A DNA stretch of 64,000 nucleotides from Planobispora rosea (GTDB taxonomy: Bacteria; Actinomycetota; Actinomycetes; Streptosporangiales; Streptosporangiaceae), in NCBI RefSeq assembly GCF_014648175.1, contig NZ_BMQP01000007.1, forward strand, positions 186,001 through 250,000, given 5' to 3'. The position numbers and the translations under genes are program-made. Positions 9,501-16,900 of this stretch are shown here, piece after piece; within the stretch, counting starts at the first letter, position 1; every line of letters begins with the position of its first letter. Below the pieces are notes generated by a model. That model saw nothing but the letters and a program-made list of their open reading frames with translations. It was not told the DNA's origin and did no database searches.

Positions 9501-10347
9501 AGCGGCGGCCGACCACCCGCTGCCGCTCCTGCTCGAACCGGGCGTAGAAGGAATCGACCGACAGCCCGAACGCCCCGGCGAACGCCTCGCGCCACGGGCG
9601 TCCCCGCGCGACCTCGCGGCAGAACGCCAGCAGGGACGAGGGCCCTTGCGCCTGCTGGACCAGCGAGCGGGTCGCCAGGTGGAACAGGGCGTAGGCCGGA
9701 TCCCCCGCACCGGCGCCCGTACGCTCGTAGGCCGACAGCGCTCCCAGCTGCGGGTCGTCCACCCCCCACCGGCGGATCTGGCTCAGAGCCTCCTCGTCCT
9801 TCCACCGGCCCTCGGCCACCATGGCCTGGTAGGCCAGGTGTACGGCCATGCCCTCGAACAACCACAGCCACTCGTGTTCGTCGGAGGATCTGCGGCAGCC
9901 GACCTGCCCCTGCAGGTTGTGCACATGCTCATGGGCGACGATGCTGCGCGCCGCGGCGGGGTCGCCGGCCATGACCTCACGCCAGGTGGGCGACATGGTG
10001 TTCACGCACAGGAAGTGCGACTCCGCCCAGGCGGTGGCCGGACCGGTGGCGCTCATCGGCCACCGGCAACCCCGCTCACGGGCGAGGCGGACCTCCACGC
10101 GCTCGTCCACTCCCCGGCCGAGGGCGGACCTGAAATAACGGTCGGCCGCGCGCAGGCCGTCCTTCACCGCCTCCACCTCGGCCGCGGAGACCCCCGGCTG
10201 GATCATGAGATCGGCCGGCGGCGCGGTCAGGGCCTCCCGACGCGCCTCGAACCGCGTCAGGCTCCACGCCACCCCGCCGCACAACACCAGCAGCGCCGCC
10301 GCGACCGCCGTCCACACCACGACCCGTCGCCGCCTCGAACTCCGCAA
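9499..10347 (-). CDS. Membrane-anchored metallopeptidase-like protein (HEHVH)
   Basis: 282 residues with a TTG start supported by GAGGAGGG 4 bases upstream. A short basic N-terminus and one membrane helix (VVVWTAVAAALLVLCGGVAWSL, about residues 8-30) place the rest outside the cell. The centre holds HEHVH (HExxH zinc motif, AAARSIVAHEHVHNLQGQ) followed about 20 residues later by WLFEGMAVHLAYQAM, whose Glu could be the third ligand, the gluzincin/peptidase-MA arrangement. Two Cys flanking the motif could form a disulfide. The family is usually annotated as hypothetical; proteolytic activity is inferred. It is divergent from ung, with a 263-base gap containing nothing else I recognise. Confidence 0.7.
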   Translation of the reverse strand: MRSSRRRRVVVWTAVAAALLVLCGGVAWSLTRFEARREALTAPPADLMIQPGVSAAEVEAVKDGLRAADRYFRSALGRGVDERVEVRLARERGCRWPMSATGPATAWAESHFLCVNTMSPTWREVMAGDPAAARSIVAHEHVHNLQGQVGCRRSSDEHEWLWLFEGMAVHLAYQAMVAEGRWKDEEALSQIRRWGVDDPQLGALSAYERTGAGAGDPAYALFHLATRSLVQQAQGPSSLLAFCREVARGRPWREAFAGAFGLSVDSFYARFEQERQRVVGRR

Positions 10348-10610
10348 TCGACCCTCCTCGCTCAGGCCCGTCCCCGCCTCCCGGCCGACGGCCGCACCGC
10401 CTCCCGGCCGACGGTCGCACCGCGGTCAGGGCAGCACGTACATGATCGAGGAGATCGGGGCCGACGGCGAGACCTGCCCGGCATCCGGACACCGAGACCG
10501 GGTGCTTCTCGGCGGGCGCACGGGATCGTGGTCCTCGGTGCACGCACGGGATCCTGCGGAGTGACGTGTACCTCCCCGTAATGTCGGTAGATCCCGATAG
10601 GGTGCCGAGC

Positions 10611-11288
10611 ATGGCCGCACGACCGCTGAACGAACTCGTGGAACCCGGGTGGGCCGAAGCCCTCGAACCCGTCGCAGGAAAGATCGCCGAGATGGGCGAC
10701 TTCCTCCGGAAGGAGGTCGCCGAGGGCAGGGGCTACCTCCCCGCCGGGGAGCACGTCCTCCGCGCCTTCAAACAGCCCTTCGACCAGGTCAAGGTGCTGA
10801 TCGTCGGCCAGGACCCCTATCCGACGCCGGGGCACCCGATCGGCCTGAGCTTCTCCGTGGCCGCCGACGTGCGCCCCATCCCGGGCAGCCTGCGCAACAT
10901 CTACAAGGAGCTCACCGAGGACCTCGGCCTGCCGATGCCGAGCAACGGCGACCTGACCCCGTGGGCCGAGCACGGTGTGCTGCTGCTCAACCGGGTTCTC
11001 ACCGTCATGCCGGGCAAGCCCGCCTCGCACCGCGGCAAGGGCTGGGAGGAGGTCACCGAGCAGGCGATCAAGGCGCTCGTGGCCCGCGACAAGCCGATGG
11101 TGGCGATCCTGTGGGGCCGGGACGCCCGCTCGCTCGTGCCGATGCTCGGCGACACCCCCGCCATCGAGTCGGCGCACCCGAGCCCGCTCTCCGCCCGCAG
11201 CGGCTTCTTCGGCTCACGCCCGTTCAGCCGGGCCAACCAGTTGCTGGAGCAGCTGGGTGTGGCACCCGTCGACTGGAAACTGCCCTAA
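10611..11288 (+). CDS. ung: Uracil-DNA glycosylase (family 1)
   Basis: About 225 residues from ATG 10611 ([14 protein letters not shown]), which matches the usual actinobacterial start; ATGs at 10566 and 10581 would add an unlikely extension and no good ribosome-binding sequence decides. The protein removes uracil from DNA in base excision repair. The family 1 motifs are all present: the water-activating loop [18 protein letters not shown], the Phe/Asn region [23 protein letters not shown], and the leucine-loop motif [24 protein letters not shown]. It stands alone in front of a small acidic-protein gene. Confidence 0.95.
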   Translation: MAARPLNELVEPGWAEALEPVAGKIAEMGDFLRKEVAEGRGYLPAGEHVLRAFKQPFDQVKVLIVGQDPYPTPGHPIGLSFSVAADVRPIPGSLRNIYKELTEDLGLPMPSNGDLTPWAEHGVLLLNRVLTVMPGKPASHRGKGWEEVTEQAIKALVARDKPMVAILWGRDARSLVPMLGDTPAIESAHPSPLSARSGFFGSRPFSRANQLLEQLGVAPVDWKLP

Positions 11289-11327
11289 GCTGATCTCACG
11301 CCGCCGAGGGCACTAGGATATCTCACC

Positions 11328-11678
11328 ATGAGTGATGATTCGGGCACCGAGCGCTACCTCCGGCTGACGGTCGAGCTGACGGTGGAGGTGCAGGACCTCG
11401 GCGCCCTGCAGGCCGCCGCCCTGAGCGAGATCGAGCACCCCGACGCCGATCTGGACGACGACGAGCGCCGGGAGCAGGCCGAGATGGTCTCCGCCGACGA
11501 GACCGGCGCGACCGCGCTGCAGTGGCTGATCGAGCCGGACCACGTCCTGTCGCTGATCGAGCACGTCGACCAGGTCGAGCCCCGCGAGGCCATCCTGAGC
11601 GTCGAGCCCTCCGACGGCCCCTCGGACGAGGATGACGACCACGACCACGACGGACATGGTCACGGTCACGGCCACTGA
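11328..11678 (+). CDS. Small acidic protein with a histidine-rich tail
   Basis: 116 residues, ATG 11328, beginning 39 bases after ung. It is strongly acidic (LSEIEHPDADLDDDERREQAEM) and predicted alpha/beta, with no membrane segment or signal. The C-terminus is DEDDDHDHDGHGHGHGH, a clear potential Ni/Zn/Co-binding tail of alternating His and Gly/Asp. I do not recognise the folded part. A strong hairpin follows the stop. The tail may hold metal or only reflect slippage in CAC/GGT codons; function unknown. Confidence 0.65.
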   Translation: MSDDSGTERYLRLTVELTVEVQDLGALQAAALSEIEHPDADLDDDERREQAEMVSADETGATALQWLIEPDHVLSLIEHVDQVEPREAILSVEPSDGPSDEDDDHDHDGHGHGHGH

Positions 11679-11692
11679 TCCGGACAGGTGAC

Positions 11693-11738
11693 GAGGGGCC
11701 GGACCGCGGAGCTCACCGAGCCCACGGTCCGGCCCCTC
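11693..11738. terminator. Hairpin between convergent genes
   Basis: Arms GAGGGGCCGGACCG (11693-11706) and CGGTCCGGCCCCTC (11725-11738) pair over 14 bases with an 18-base loop, 15 bases after the His-tail gene and upstream of the convergent gene end. It probably terminates transcription of the His-tail gene. Confidence 0.7.
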
Positions 11739-11817
11739 CCACCGCGGGAACGGCCCCTCCTGTCACCTTCGCGGCGTCCACCGGCAAGGCCCCCCGTCCC
11801 AGGGGTGACTCGGCGGT

Positions 11818-12759
11818 TCAGCCCGTCAGGACGTCCTGTCTGCGGGCGACGAGAGAGTCGCGCCGACCGGCCAGTTCGGTGCCGCGGGCGGCCAGGTTGC
11901 CCATCGTGTCGTTCACCCACCGGGCCATCTCGGCCACGGCCTCGCCGGTGCGGGTGACCCGCTGGTGCTTGAGGGCGTCGGTGATGATGTTGTCGAAGAA
12001 CATGTCGGCGAACATGCGGGTGTCCACCTCGGGCAGGGCCGGGGCGACGTGCACGCCGATGTCGGCCAGTTCCCGGGCGAAGGCGTCCAGTGCCCGCTGG
12101 GCGTGCCAGGCCGCCTCGTCCGCGTCCCGCAGGTGGCCGTGCTCCATCATGTCCGCGATGAGGCCTCCGCCGATCACGTCCCAGGTGGACGCACCGCGCG
12201 CGCCGCCGAGGCAGCGCAGGACCCGGCCGATCGCCTCGGCCGCGACCGCCCCGGCGCGGTGGGCCTCCTCGTGCTCCCGCAGGTCCGCGACGGTGTCGGC
12301 GAGGGTCCGGCCGAGCTCGACGAGCTCACGGCCGCGCGGGTCGCCTGACTGCACCAGCAGGTGCTCCTTGCGCTTGAGCAGGGCGTCGAACTCCTCCCGC
12401 GCCCCGCCGACCTCGGCCAGCGCGCTCTCCACGGTCACCCGGTCGGCGCGCAGCCACTCCAGCCGGGTCCGCTGCCCGCGCAGCCGTTCCCGTACGGCCT
12501 GCGCCTCGGCCCGCTCCCGGGCCAGCCGTTCCTGCCTGGAGCCCGCCAGGCCCGACAGGAACGCCGCGAAACCGCCCTCCTCCAGGCGGGAGACGTCGCC
12601 CTCCTCCTTCGCCAGCCGCGCCTCGAGCTCGGCGACGAGCTGTTCCGTCTCCTCGATCTGCGCGGCCACGGCCCGACGCTGCCCGGTCAGTCGTTCCAGG
12701 CGGCGCGCTCTCTCACGGGCGGCGCGCAGGTCGTCATCGGTGCTGTCGAAGGGGGTCAC
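11818..12759 (-). CDS. Coiled-coil protein of unknown function
   Basis: 313 residues from GTG 12759 with only a weak ribosome-binding sequence. Residues about 8-150 are a long heptad-rich coiled coil (ERARRLERLTGQRRAVAAQIEETEQLVAELEARLAKEEGD) with no signal or membrane helix. The C-terminal half is a helical domain with DVIGGGLIADMMEHGHLRDADEAAWHAQRALDAFARELADIG and EVDTRMFADMFFDNIITDALKHQRV, then another short coil. Such proteins are common and unnamed in actinomycetes; a structural or scaffold role is plausible but unproven. The 189 bases upstream to the next gene end are a C-rich, repetitive, gene-free stretch. Confidence 0.6.
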   Translation of the reverse strand: MTPFDSTDDDLRAARERARRLERLTGQRRAVAAQIEETEQLVAELEARLAKEEGDVSRLEEGGFAAFLSGLAGSRQERLARERAEAQAVRERLRGQRTRLEWLRADRVTVESALAEVGGAREEFDALLKRKEHLLVQSGDPRGRELVELGRTLADTVADLREHEEAHRAGAVAAEAIGRVLRCLGGARGASTWDVIGGGLIADMMEHGHLRDADEAAWHAQRALDAFARELADIGVHVAPALPEVDTRMFADMFFDNIITDALKHQRVTRTGEAVAEMARWVNDTMGNLAARGTELAGRRDSLVARRQDVLTG

Positions 12760-12948
12760 ACCTGTGCGACGTGTACGGCGATCAAATCGTTCCGCCTGCC
12801 CGCCCCACCCGCCCGCCTGCCCGTCCGCCCGCGCGGTCGGCGCCGGCGAGGGGCGCTGGCGAGGGCGGCGACGTGGCGGGACGCCCGGACGCCCGGACGG
12901 CCGCGGCGGGCGCGGCGGGCGAAGGCGCGCAGGAGCCCATCAGGGCTC

Positions 12949-13755
12949 TCAGGACTTGCGGCCGACCCCGGCCGCGCCGAGGACCGCCATGCGCTCCAGC
13001 GCGTTGGGCGCGATGAACCTCCTGTTGTCCAGGAGCTCGAAGTCACCGAAGAAACGCCGGATCTCCTCCGGCGTCCGGGGCACCACGCCCGAGCTGGCCC
13101 GGGAGTAGACGTTCTTCACCGCGTCGGTGTCCTTGGCCCGGCGCTCGGCCATCGACAGATGGGTGATCACCAGGAAGCTGCCGGGGGCCATCAGCTCCCG
13201 CACCTTGGCGACCTCGTCGTAGGGGTCGTCAAGGAAGTGCAGGATCGCGACCATGAGCACGGCGACCGGCTTGCCGGGGTCGAGCAGGCCGGTCCGCGTC
13301 GCCCCGGCCCAGATCTCCCCGGGATCGCGCAGGTCGCCCTCGACCATGGCGACCGTCGGGGTGCTGGCGAGCAGCGCCCTGCCGTGCACGCACACGACCG
13401 GGTCGTTGTCGACGTAGACCGTACGGGCCTCGGGGTCCACCTCGTGCGCGACCTCGTGCACGTTCTTCTGTGTGGGCAGACCGGCGCCGATGTCGAGGAA
13501 CTGCCGGATTCCCGCCTCCTCGGCGAGGTGGCGGACCACGTTGCCGAGGAACTCCCGGTTGAGCCGGACACCCTCGCGCGACTCGGGGAACGCCCTGAGG
13601 ATCTCCTCGGCGGCGGCGCGGTCGGCGGCGAAGTTGTCCTTCCCGCCGAGCATGTAGTCGTAGATCCGCGCGACGTTGGCCGTACTCACGTCGATGCCGT
13701 AGGGGTTCCGATCGTTCACACGCACCTGCCTCGACGCCGCGCCCACCAGGATCAC
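12949..13755 (-). CDS. SAM-dependent methyltransferase, S-adenosyl methyltransferase (PF04672) family
   Basis: 268 residues. The annotated GTG 13755 has no clear ribosome-binding site; GTG 13725 or 13719 (VRVNDRNPYGIDVS) may be the true start. The family hallmark ARIYDYMLGGKDNFAADRAAAEEIL is near the N-terminus, followed by the SAM site FLDIGAGLPTQKNVHEVA, YVDNDPVVCVHGRALL and VAVLMVAILHFLDDPYDEV. These DUF574-type enzymes are very numerous in actinomycetes and mostly of unknown substrate. The gene is divergent from the MerR regulator, and four GAAC/GTTC half-sites lie 36-57 bases upstream. Confidence 0.85.
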   Translation of the reverse strand: MILVGAASRQVRVNDRNPYGIDVSTANVARIYDYMLGGKDNFAADRAAAEEILRAFPESREGVRLNREFLGNVVRHLAEEAGIRQFLDIGAGLPTQKNVHEVAHEVDPEARTVYVDNDPVVCVHGRALLASTPTVAMVEGDLRDPGEIWAGATRTGLLDPGKPVAVLMVAILHFLDDPYDEVAKVRELMAPGSFLVITHLSMAERRAKDTDAVKNVYSRASSGVVPRTPEEIRRFFGDFELLDNRRFIAPNALERMAVLGAAGVGRKS

Positions 13756-13790
13756 TCTGGCGCAGATCGTAACTCACGGAACGCCTGCCT

Positions 13791-13812
13791 GAACGGGGTT
13801 CTAGAACAGTTC
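13791..13812. promoter_or_regulatory. Clustered GAAC/GTTC half-sites upstream of the methyltransferase
   Basis: GAAC (13791), GTTC (13798), GAAC (13804) and GTTC (13809) follow each other, including a perfect palindrome GTTCTAGAAC at 13798-13807. They lie in the 269-base divergent gap before the MerR gene. The regulator is unknown; spacing does not match a LexA box. Confidence 0.4.
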
Positions 13813-14024
13813 CGTCCCTCCGGCTCCGACGTCCCGGTCGCGGCCTCCCGCCCGCGTCGCCCCTCCGCGACCACCCGGCGAGCCGCTCGACGATGACGGT
13901 GTCCGTCACCAGGCTCTTCGTCGACCGGCTCGTCCGCGGTTGCATCCGCCGGGGAGCCGGTTGCGAAAGAATGTTCTGAGCGTGTGGGCGATCCCCCGCG
14001 GTTCAGGCGTGGAAGACGAGAGCG

Positions 14025-15044
14025 ATGGACGAGCGACCGACCAGTGAAGACGAACCGGGCTACGGCATCGGCGCCGTCGCACGGCGGCTCGGCGTGCCCG
14101 CCCCGACGCTTCGCACCTGGAACCTGCGGTACGGCGTCGGCCCGAGCCGCCGCAGTCCCGGCGGGCACCGCCGCTACGACTCCGGTGATCTGAGGCGGCT
14201 GGAGGAGATGAACCGGTTGATCAAAACCGGTGTCCCCGCCGCCGACGCCGCGAGGCAGGTGCTGCGGACCCGGCCCGCCGGGGCGGAGGCGGGCGTCCCG
14301 GCCGCCTGGGAGGCGGCTGCCGTGGCCGCCCGGGAGGCGGCTGCCGCGGCGGTCGTCGAGGAGACCTCCAGGGAGGATCCCATCGGCGGCGATGACGCCG
14401 TACCCGATGGGCTTGCGGTGCCGCAGCCGCGGCACGAGATCCCGACGCCCGCGATGCTGGCCCGGTCCGCGATGGCGCTGGACGGCTCGTCCCTGTCCGG
14501 CTGGCTCACGGCCGCGCTGACCCGGCACGGGGTCGTGTGGACCTGGGAGCACCTGGTCCTCCCGGTGTTCGGGACGATCTGCGCGCGGCAGGCCGCGACC
14601 GGCGCCGCCGTCGAGGTCGAGCACGTCTTCTCCGACCGGTTGCTCGCCGCCCTGCTCCCGTTGGCCAGGACGCCCCGGGCACCGGTCAACGACCGGCCGG
14701 TGCTGCTGGCCTGCGCGGAGGACGAGCAGCACAGCCTGCCGATCTACGCGCTGGCCGCGGCGCTGGCCACCGAGCACGGAATCGAGACGCGCGTCCTGGG
14801 CGCCCGGACGCCCTCCTCCGCGCTGGCCGGAGCCATGCGCCGCCTCGCCCCGGCGGTGGTGTTCGTCTGGTCCCAGCAGTCGTCGACCGGTGATCCCGGA
14901 GCGCTCGGCGGGCTGCCGGTGTCACGCCCGGCGAGCCGCGTCATGGCGGGCGGCCCGGGATGGTGGGGCGAGTTGCCACCGTCGGTCCCGCACGTCACCT
15001 CGTTCCGTGAGGCCCTCACCCGGATCTCCGCCGCCCTGAGCTGA
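14025..15044 (+). CDS. MerR-family regulator with a CarH/LitR-like cobalamin-fold C-terminal domain
   Basis: 339 residues, ATG preceded by GGAAGACGAGAG. Residues 12-80 are a MerR helix-turn-helix (YGIGAVARRLGVPAPTLRTWNLRYGVGPSRRSPGGHRRYDSGDLRRLEEM). An Ala-rich linker follows, then a helical bundle (145-212) and a Rossmann-like domain (225-335), the layout of B12 photoreceptors CarH/LitR. The EH pair of the CarH helical motif is kept (E199-H200), but the Trp nine residues before it is Gln, and the cobalamin motif DxHxxG reads ExHxxP (E234, H236, P239). B12 binding is therefore doubtful. The neighbours, an ECF sigma factor and a DUF523-DUF1722 protein, match light- or oxidative-stress loci of LitR type. 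Confidence 0.82.
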   Translation: MDERPTSEDEPGYGIGAVARRLGVPAPTLRTWNLRYGVGPSRRSPGGHRRYDSGDLRRLEEMNRLIKTGVPAADAARQVLRTRPAGAEAGVPAAWEAAAVAAREAAAAAVVEETSREDPIGGDDAVPDGLAVPQPRHEIPTPAMLARSAMALDGSSLSGWLTAALTRHGVVWTWEHLVLPVFGTICARQAATGAAVEVEHVFSDRLLAALLPLARTPRAPVNDRPVLLACAEDEQHSLPIYALAAALATEHGIETRVLGARTPSSALAGAMRRLAPAVVFVWSQQSSTGDPGALGGLPVSRPASRVMAGGPGWWGELPPSVPHVTSFREALTRISAALS

Positions 15045-15269
15045 GGGTTCCCCTCCGGTCTCCGCCGCCCTGGGCCCAGGTCCTCCCTCCGGTCCCCGGC
15101 GCCCTGAACCGAGATCTCCCGGATCTCCGCCACCCGGGCCGGGAAACGGCCTTCACCCCTCCTGCCCCATCTGTCCCGTCTCTGCTTTTCCCCATCCTCG
15201 CGCCCAATTTTGTCCACTTTCCGTGTCCGCCCGGGCGCGCGCCTTGTGTTCATGGAGGAGGAGTCGGTA

Positions 15270-15291
15270 TGAATAAGTTTTGAATAGGTTT
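15270..15291 (+). promoter_or_regulatory. Two 11-base direct repeats upstream of the ECF sigma gene
   Basis: TGAATAAGTTT (15270-15280) and TGAATAGGTTT (15281-15291) are abutting 11-base repeats with 10/11 identity, ending 16 bases before the sigma start; a degenerate third copy may precede at 15259. Thermus CarH binds 11-base direct repeats, so this is a likely operator of the adjacent CarH-like protein (inference). The rest of the 263-base gap is C/T-rich with no gene. Confidence 0.6.
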
Positions 15292-15307
15292 TTATGAGGA
15301 GGTCGCC

Positions 15308-15835
15308 ATGACCGCGGAAACCCTCAACGTGCGACTCGCCGCCGGCGACGACGCCGCGTTCGCGGAATGCCTCCGCACCCACTCCGCCCTCATCGGCGCC
15401 TACCTGCGCCGTCTCGTGCCCCCGTATGACGTGGAAGACGTGCGGCAGGTGGTTTTCGCCGAGGTCTGGCGCTCCCGGCACCGGTTCGATCCGACCCGGA
15501 GCCTGCCCGCGTGGCTGCTCGGCATCGCGCGCAACCGCGCGGTCGACCACCTGCGGGTGCGCACCCTGCCGACGGTGCCGCTGGAGGCGGTGGCCGACCC
15601 GCCCGGCGCGGACGGCCGGGCCACCGACGACGGCGTGGCCGACCGCGACCAGCTCCGCCGGGCGCTGGCCGAGCTGCCCGCACCCCAGCGCCAGGCCATC
15701 GAGCTGGCCTACTACGGCGAGCTGACGCAGCGGGAGATCGCCGAGTTCCTCGGCGTCCCGCTCGGCACCGTCAAGGCCCGCACCTCACGCGGCCTGCGCC
15801 GGTTGTCGAACGTCCTCGCCGCCACGTCGGCCTGA
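15308..15835 (+). CDS. ECF-type RNA polymerase sigma factor
   Basis: 175 residues, ATG preceded by GAGGAGG. Region 2 is VEDVRQVVFAEVWRSRHRFDPTRSLPAWLLGIARNRAVDHLR and region 4 is LPAPQRQAIELAYYGELTQREIAEFLGVPLGTVKARTSRGLRRL; the length and the absence of a C-terminal extension fit a minimal group 4 sigma. No anti-sigma gene is adjacent. The gene is between a CarH-like regulator and a DUF523-DUF1722 gene, which suggests that the MerR protein controls its transcription through the tandem repeats upstream rather than through an anti-sigma factor. That parallels LitR/LitS-type light regulation, but is inferred from context. Confidence 0.93.
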   Translation: MTAETLNVRLAAGDDAAFAECLRTHSALIGAYLRRLVPPYDVEDVRQVVFAEVWRSRHRFDPTRSLPAWLLGIARNRAVDHLRVRTLPTVPLEAVADPPGADGRATDDGVADRDQLRRALAELPAPQRQAIELAYYGELTQREIAEFLGVPLGTVKARTSRGLRRLSNVLAATSA

Positions 15836-15851
15836 AGGAAGTGTGATCAAC

Positions 15852-16826
15852 ATGAACGGCCTTCCCACCGCCCCCACCGACGAGGTCAGGCCTCGCGTGG
15901 CGGTGTCGAGCTGCCTGATCGGTGAGCTGGTGCGCTTCAACGGCGGGCACAGCCGGGACCGGTTCCTCAGCGGGGAGCTGGACCCGTATGTCGACTGGGT
16001 ACCGATCTGCCCGGAGATGGAGATCGGCCTCGGCGCCCCTCGGGAGAGCCTCCATCTCGAGCGCTCTCCCGAGGGTCCCCGTCTCGTCGCCACGAAGTCG
16101 CGGACGGACCACACCGCCCGGATGACGGCCCTCGCCGCCGAGCGGGCCCGCACCCTCGACGTGGACGGCTACGTCTTCAAGGCCAAGAGCCCCAGCTGCG
16201 GCATCCACGGCGTCCCGATCTACGCCGGGGAGATGGCGGCCGACCGCAGGAACCGGGGCCTGTTCGCGGCCCGGATCATGGACGCCCACCCGCTGCTGCC
16301 CGTGGAGGACGAGGGGCGGCTGCACGACCCGCTGCTGCGCGAGACCTTCGTCGAGCGGATCTTCGCTCATGCCCGGCTGCGCGCGTTCCTGGAGAGCGAC
16401 TGGGGCCCGCGCGAGCTGATCGAGTTCCATACCCGCCACAAGATGCAGCTCCTCGCCCACGACCCCGTCGCCTACAACACGGCGGGCCGGGCCGTGGCCC
16501 TGGCCGGCGTGCTCACCCGCCGGGAGCTCGCGACCAGATACGGCCACGCCTTCCGGACGGCCTTCTCCCACAAGGCGAGCATCGGCCGCAACGTCAACGC
16601 GCTCCAGCACTGCGCGGGCATGATCGCCGACTCCCTGGATCCGGCCCGGCGGGCCGACCTGGACAAGGTCATCACCTCCTACCAGGAGGGACGGGTGGCC
16701 CTCAGCGTGCCGACGGCTCTGCTTCTGCACGACGCGTGGGGCGAGGGCAAGGAGTACGTCCGCGACCAGACGTACTTCGCCCCGTACCCGGAAGAGCTCC
16801 GCCTGCGCAACCACGTCCCGGCCTGA
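15852..16826 (+). CDS. DUF523-DUF1722 (YbgA-like) fusion protein
   Basis: 324 residues. ATG 15852 is chosen because AAGGAA lies about 10 bases upstream; GTG 15843 is too close to it. The N-terminal DUF523 half has the conserved Cys set VAVSSCLIGELVRFNGGHSRD, VPICPEMEIGLG and KAKSPSCG. The C-terminal DUF1722/YbgA half has the typical HARLRAFL, LIEFHTRHKMQLLAHD, YQEGRVALSVPTALLLHDAW. Such fusions often sit beside photolyases and light regulators. DUF523 has been linked to thiouracil desulfurisation (TudS-like), while the role of YbgA is unsettled; the Cys residues could hold an Fe-S cluster. Terminal gene of the merR-sigma group. Confidence 0.9.
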   Translation: MNGLPTAPTDEVRPRVAVSSCLIGELVRFNGGHSRDRFLSGELDPYVDWVPICPEMEIGLGAPRESLHLERSPEGPRLVATKSRTDHTARMTALAAERARTLDVDGYVFKAKSPSCGIHGVPIYAGEMAADRRNRGLFAARIMDAHPLLPVEDEGRLHDPLLRETFVERIFAHARLRAFLESDWGPRELIEFHTRHKMQLLAHDPVAYNTAGRAVALAGVLTRRELATRYGHAFRTAFSHKASIGRNVNALQHCAGMIADSLDPARRADLDKVITSYQEGRVALSVPTALLLHDAWGEGKEYVRDQTYFAPYPEELRLRNHVPA

Positions 16827-16870
16827 GCCGCGGACGCCCGCGCTGCCGTCCCGGGACGGGCCGCGGGCGC

Positions 16871-16895
16871 GGCCGGTCCGTTACGGACCGGCCGT
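16871..16895. terminator. Bidirectional terminator hairpin
   Basis: Arms CGGCCGGTCCG (16871-16881) and CGGACCGGCCG (16885-16895) with loop TTA lie between two convergent genes and overlap the vicinity of both ends. A second perfect palindrome CCGTCCCGGGACGG lies just upstream. Confidence 0.75.
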
Positions 16896-16900
16896 TCCCC

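Noticed and set aside
12760..12948. A possible small gene in the C-rich stretch between the coiled-coil gene and the methyltransferase gene.
   Set aside because: Translations are simple Pro/Ala/Arg repeats, with no ribosome-binding site; it looks like degenerate CCCGCC-type sequence.
13791..13812. A LexA/SOS box (GAAC..GTTC).
   Set aside because: The spacer is 3 bases or 1 base instead of 4, and the flanks do not match; kept only as unnamed half-sites.
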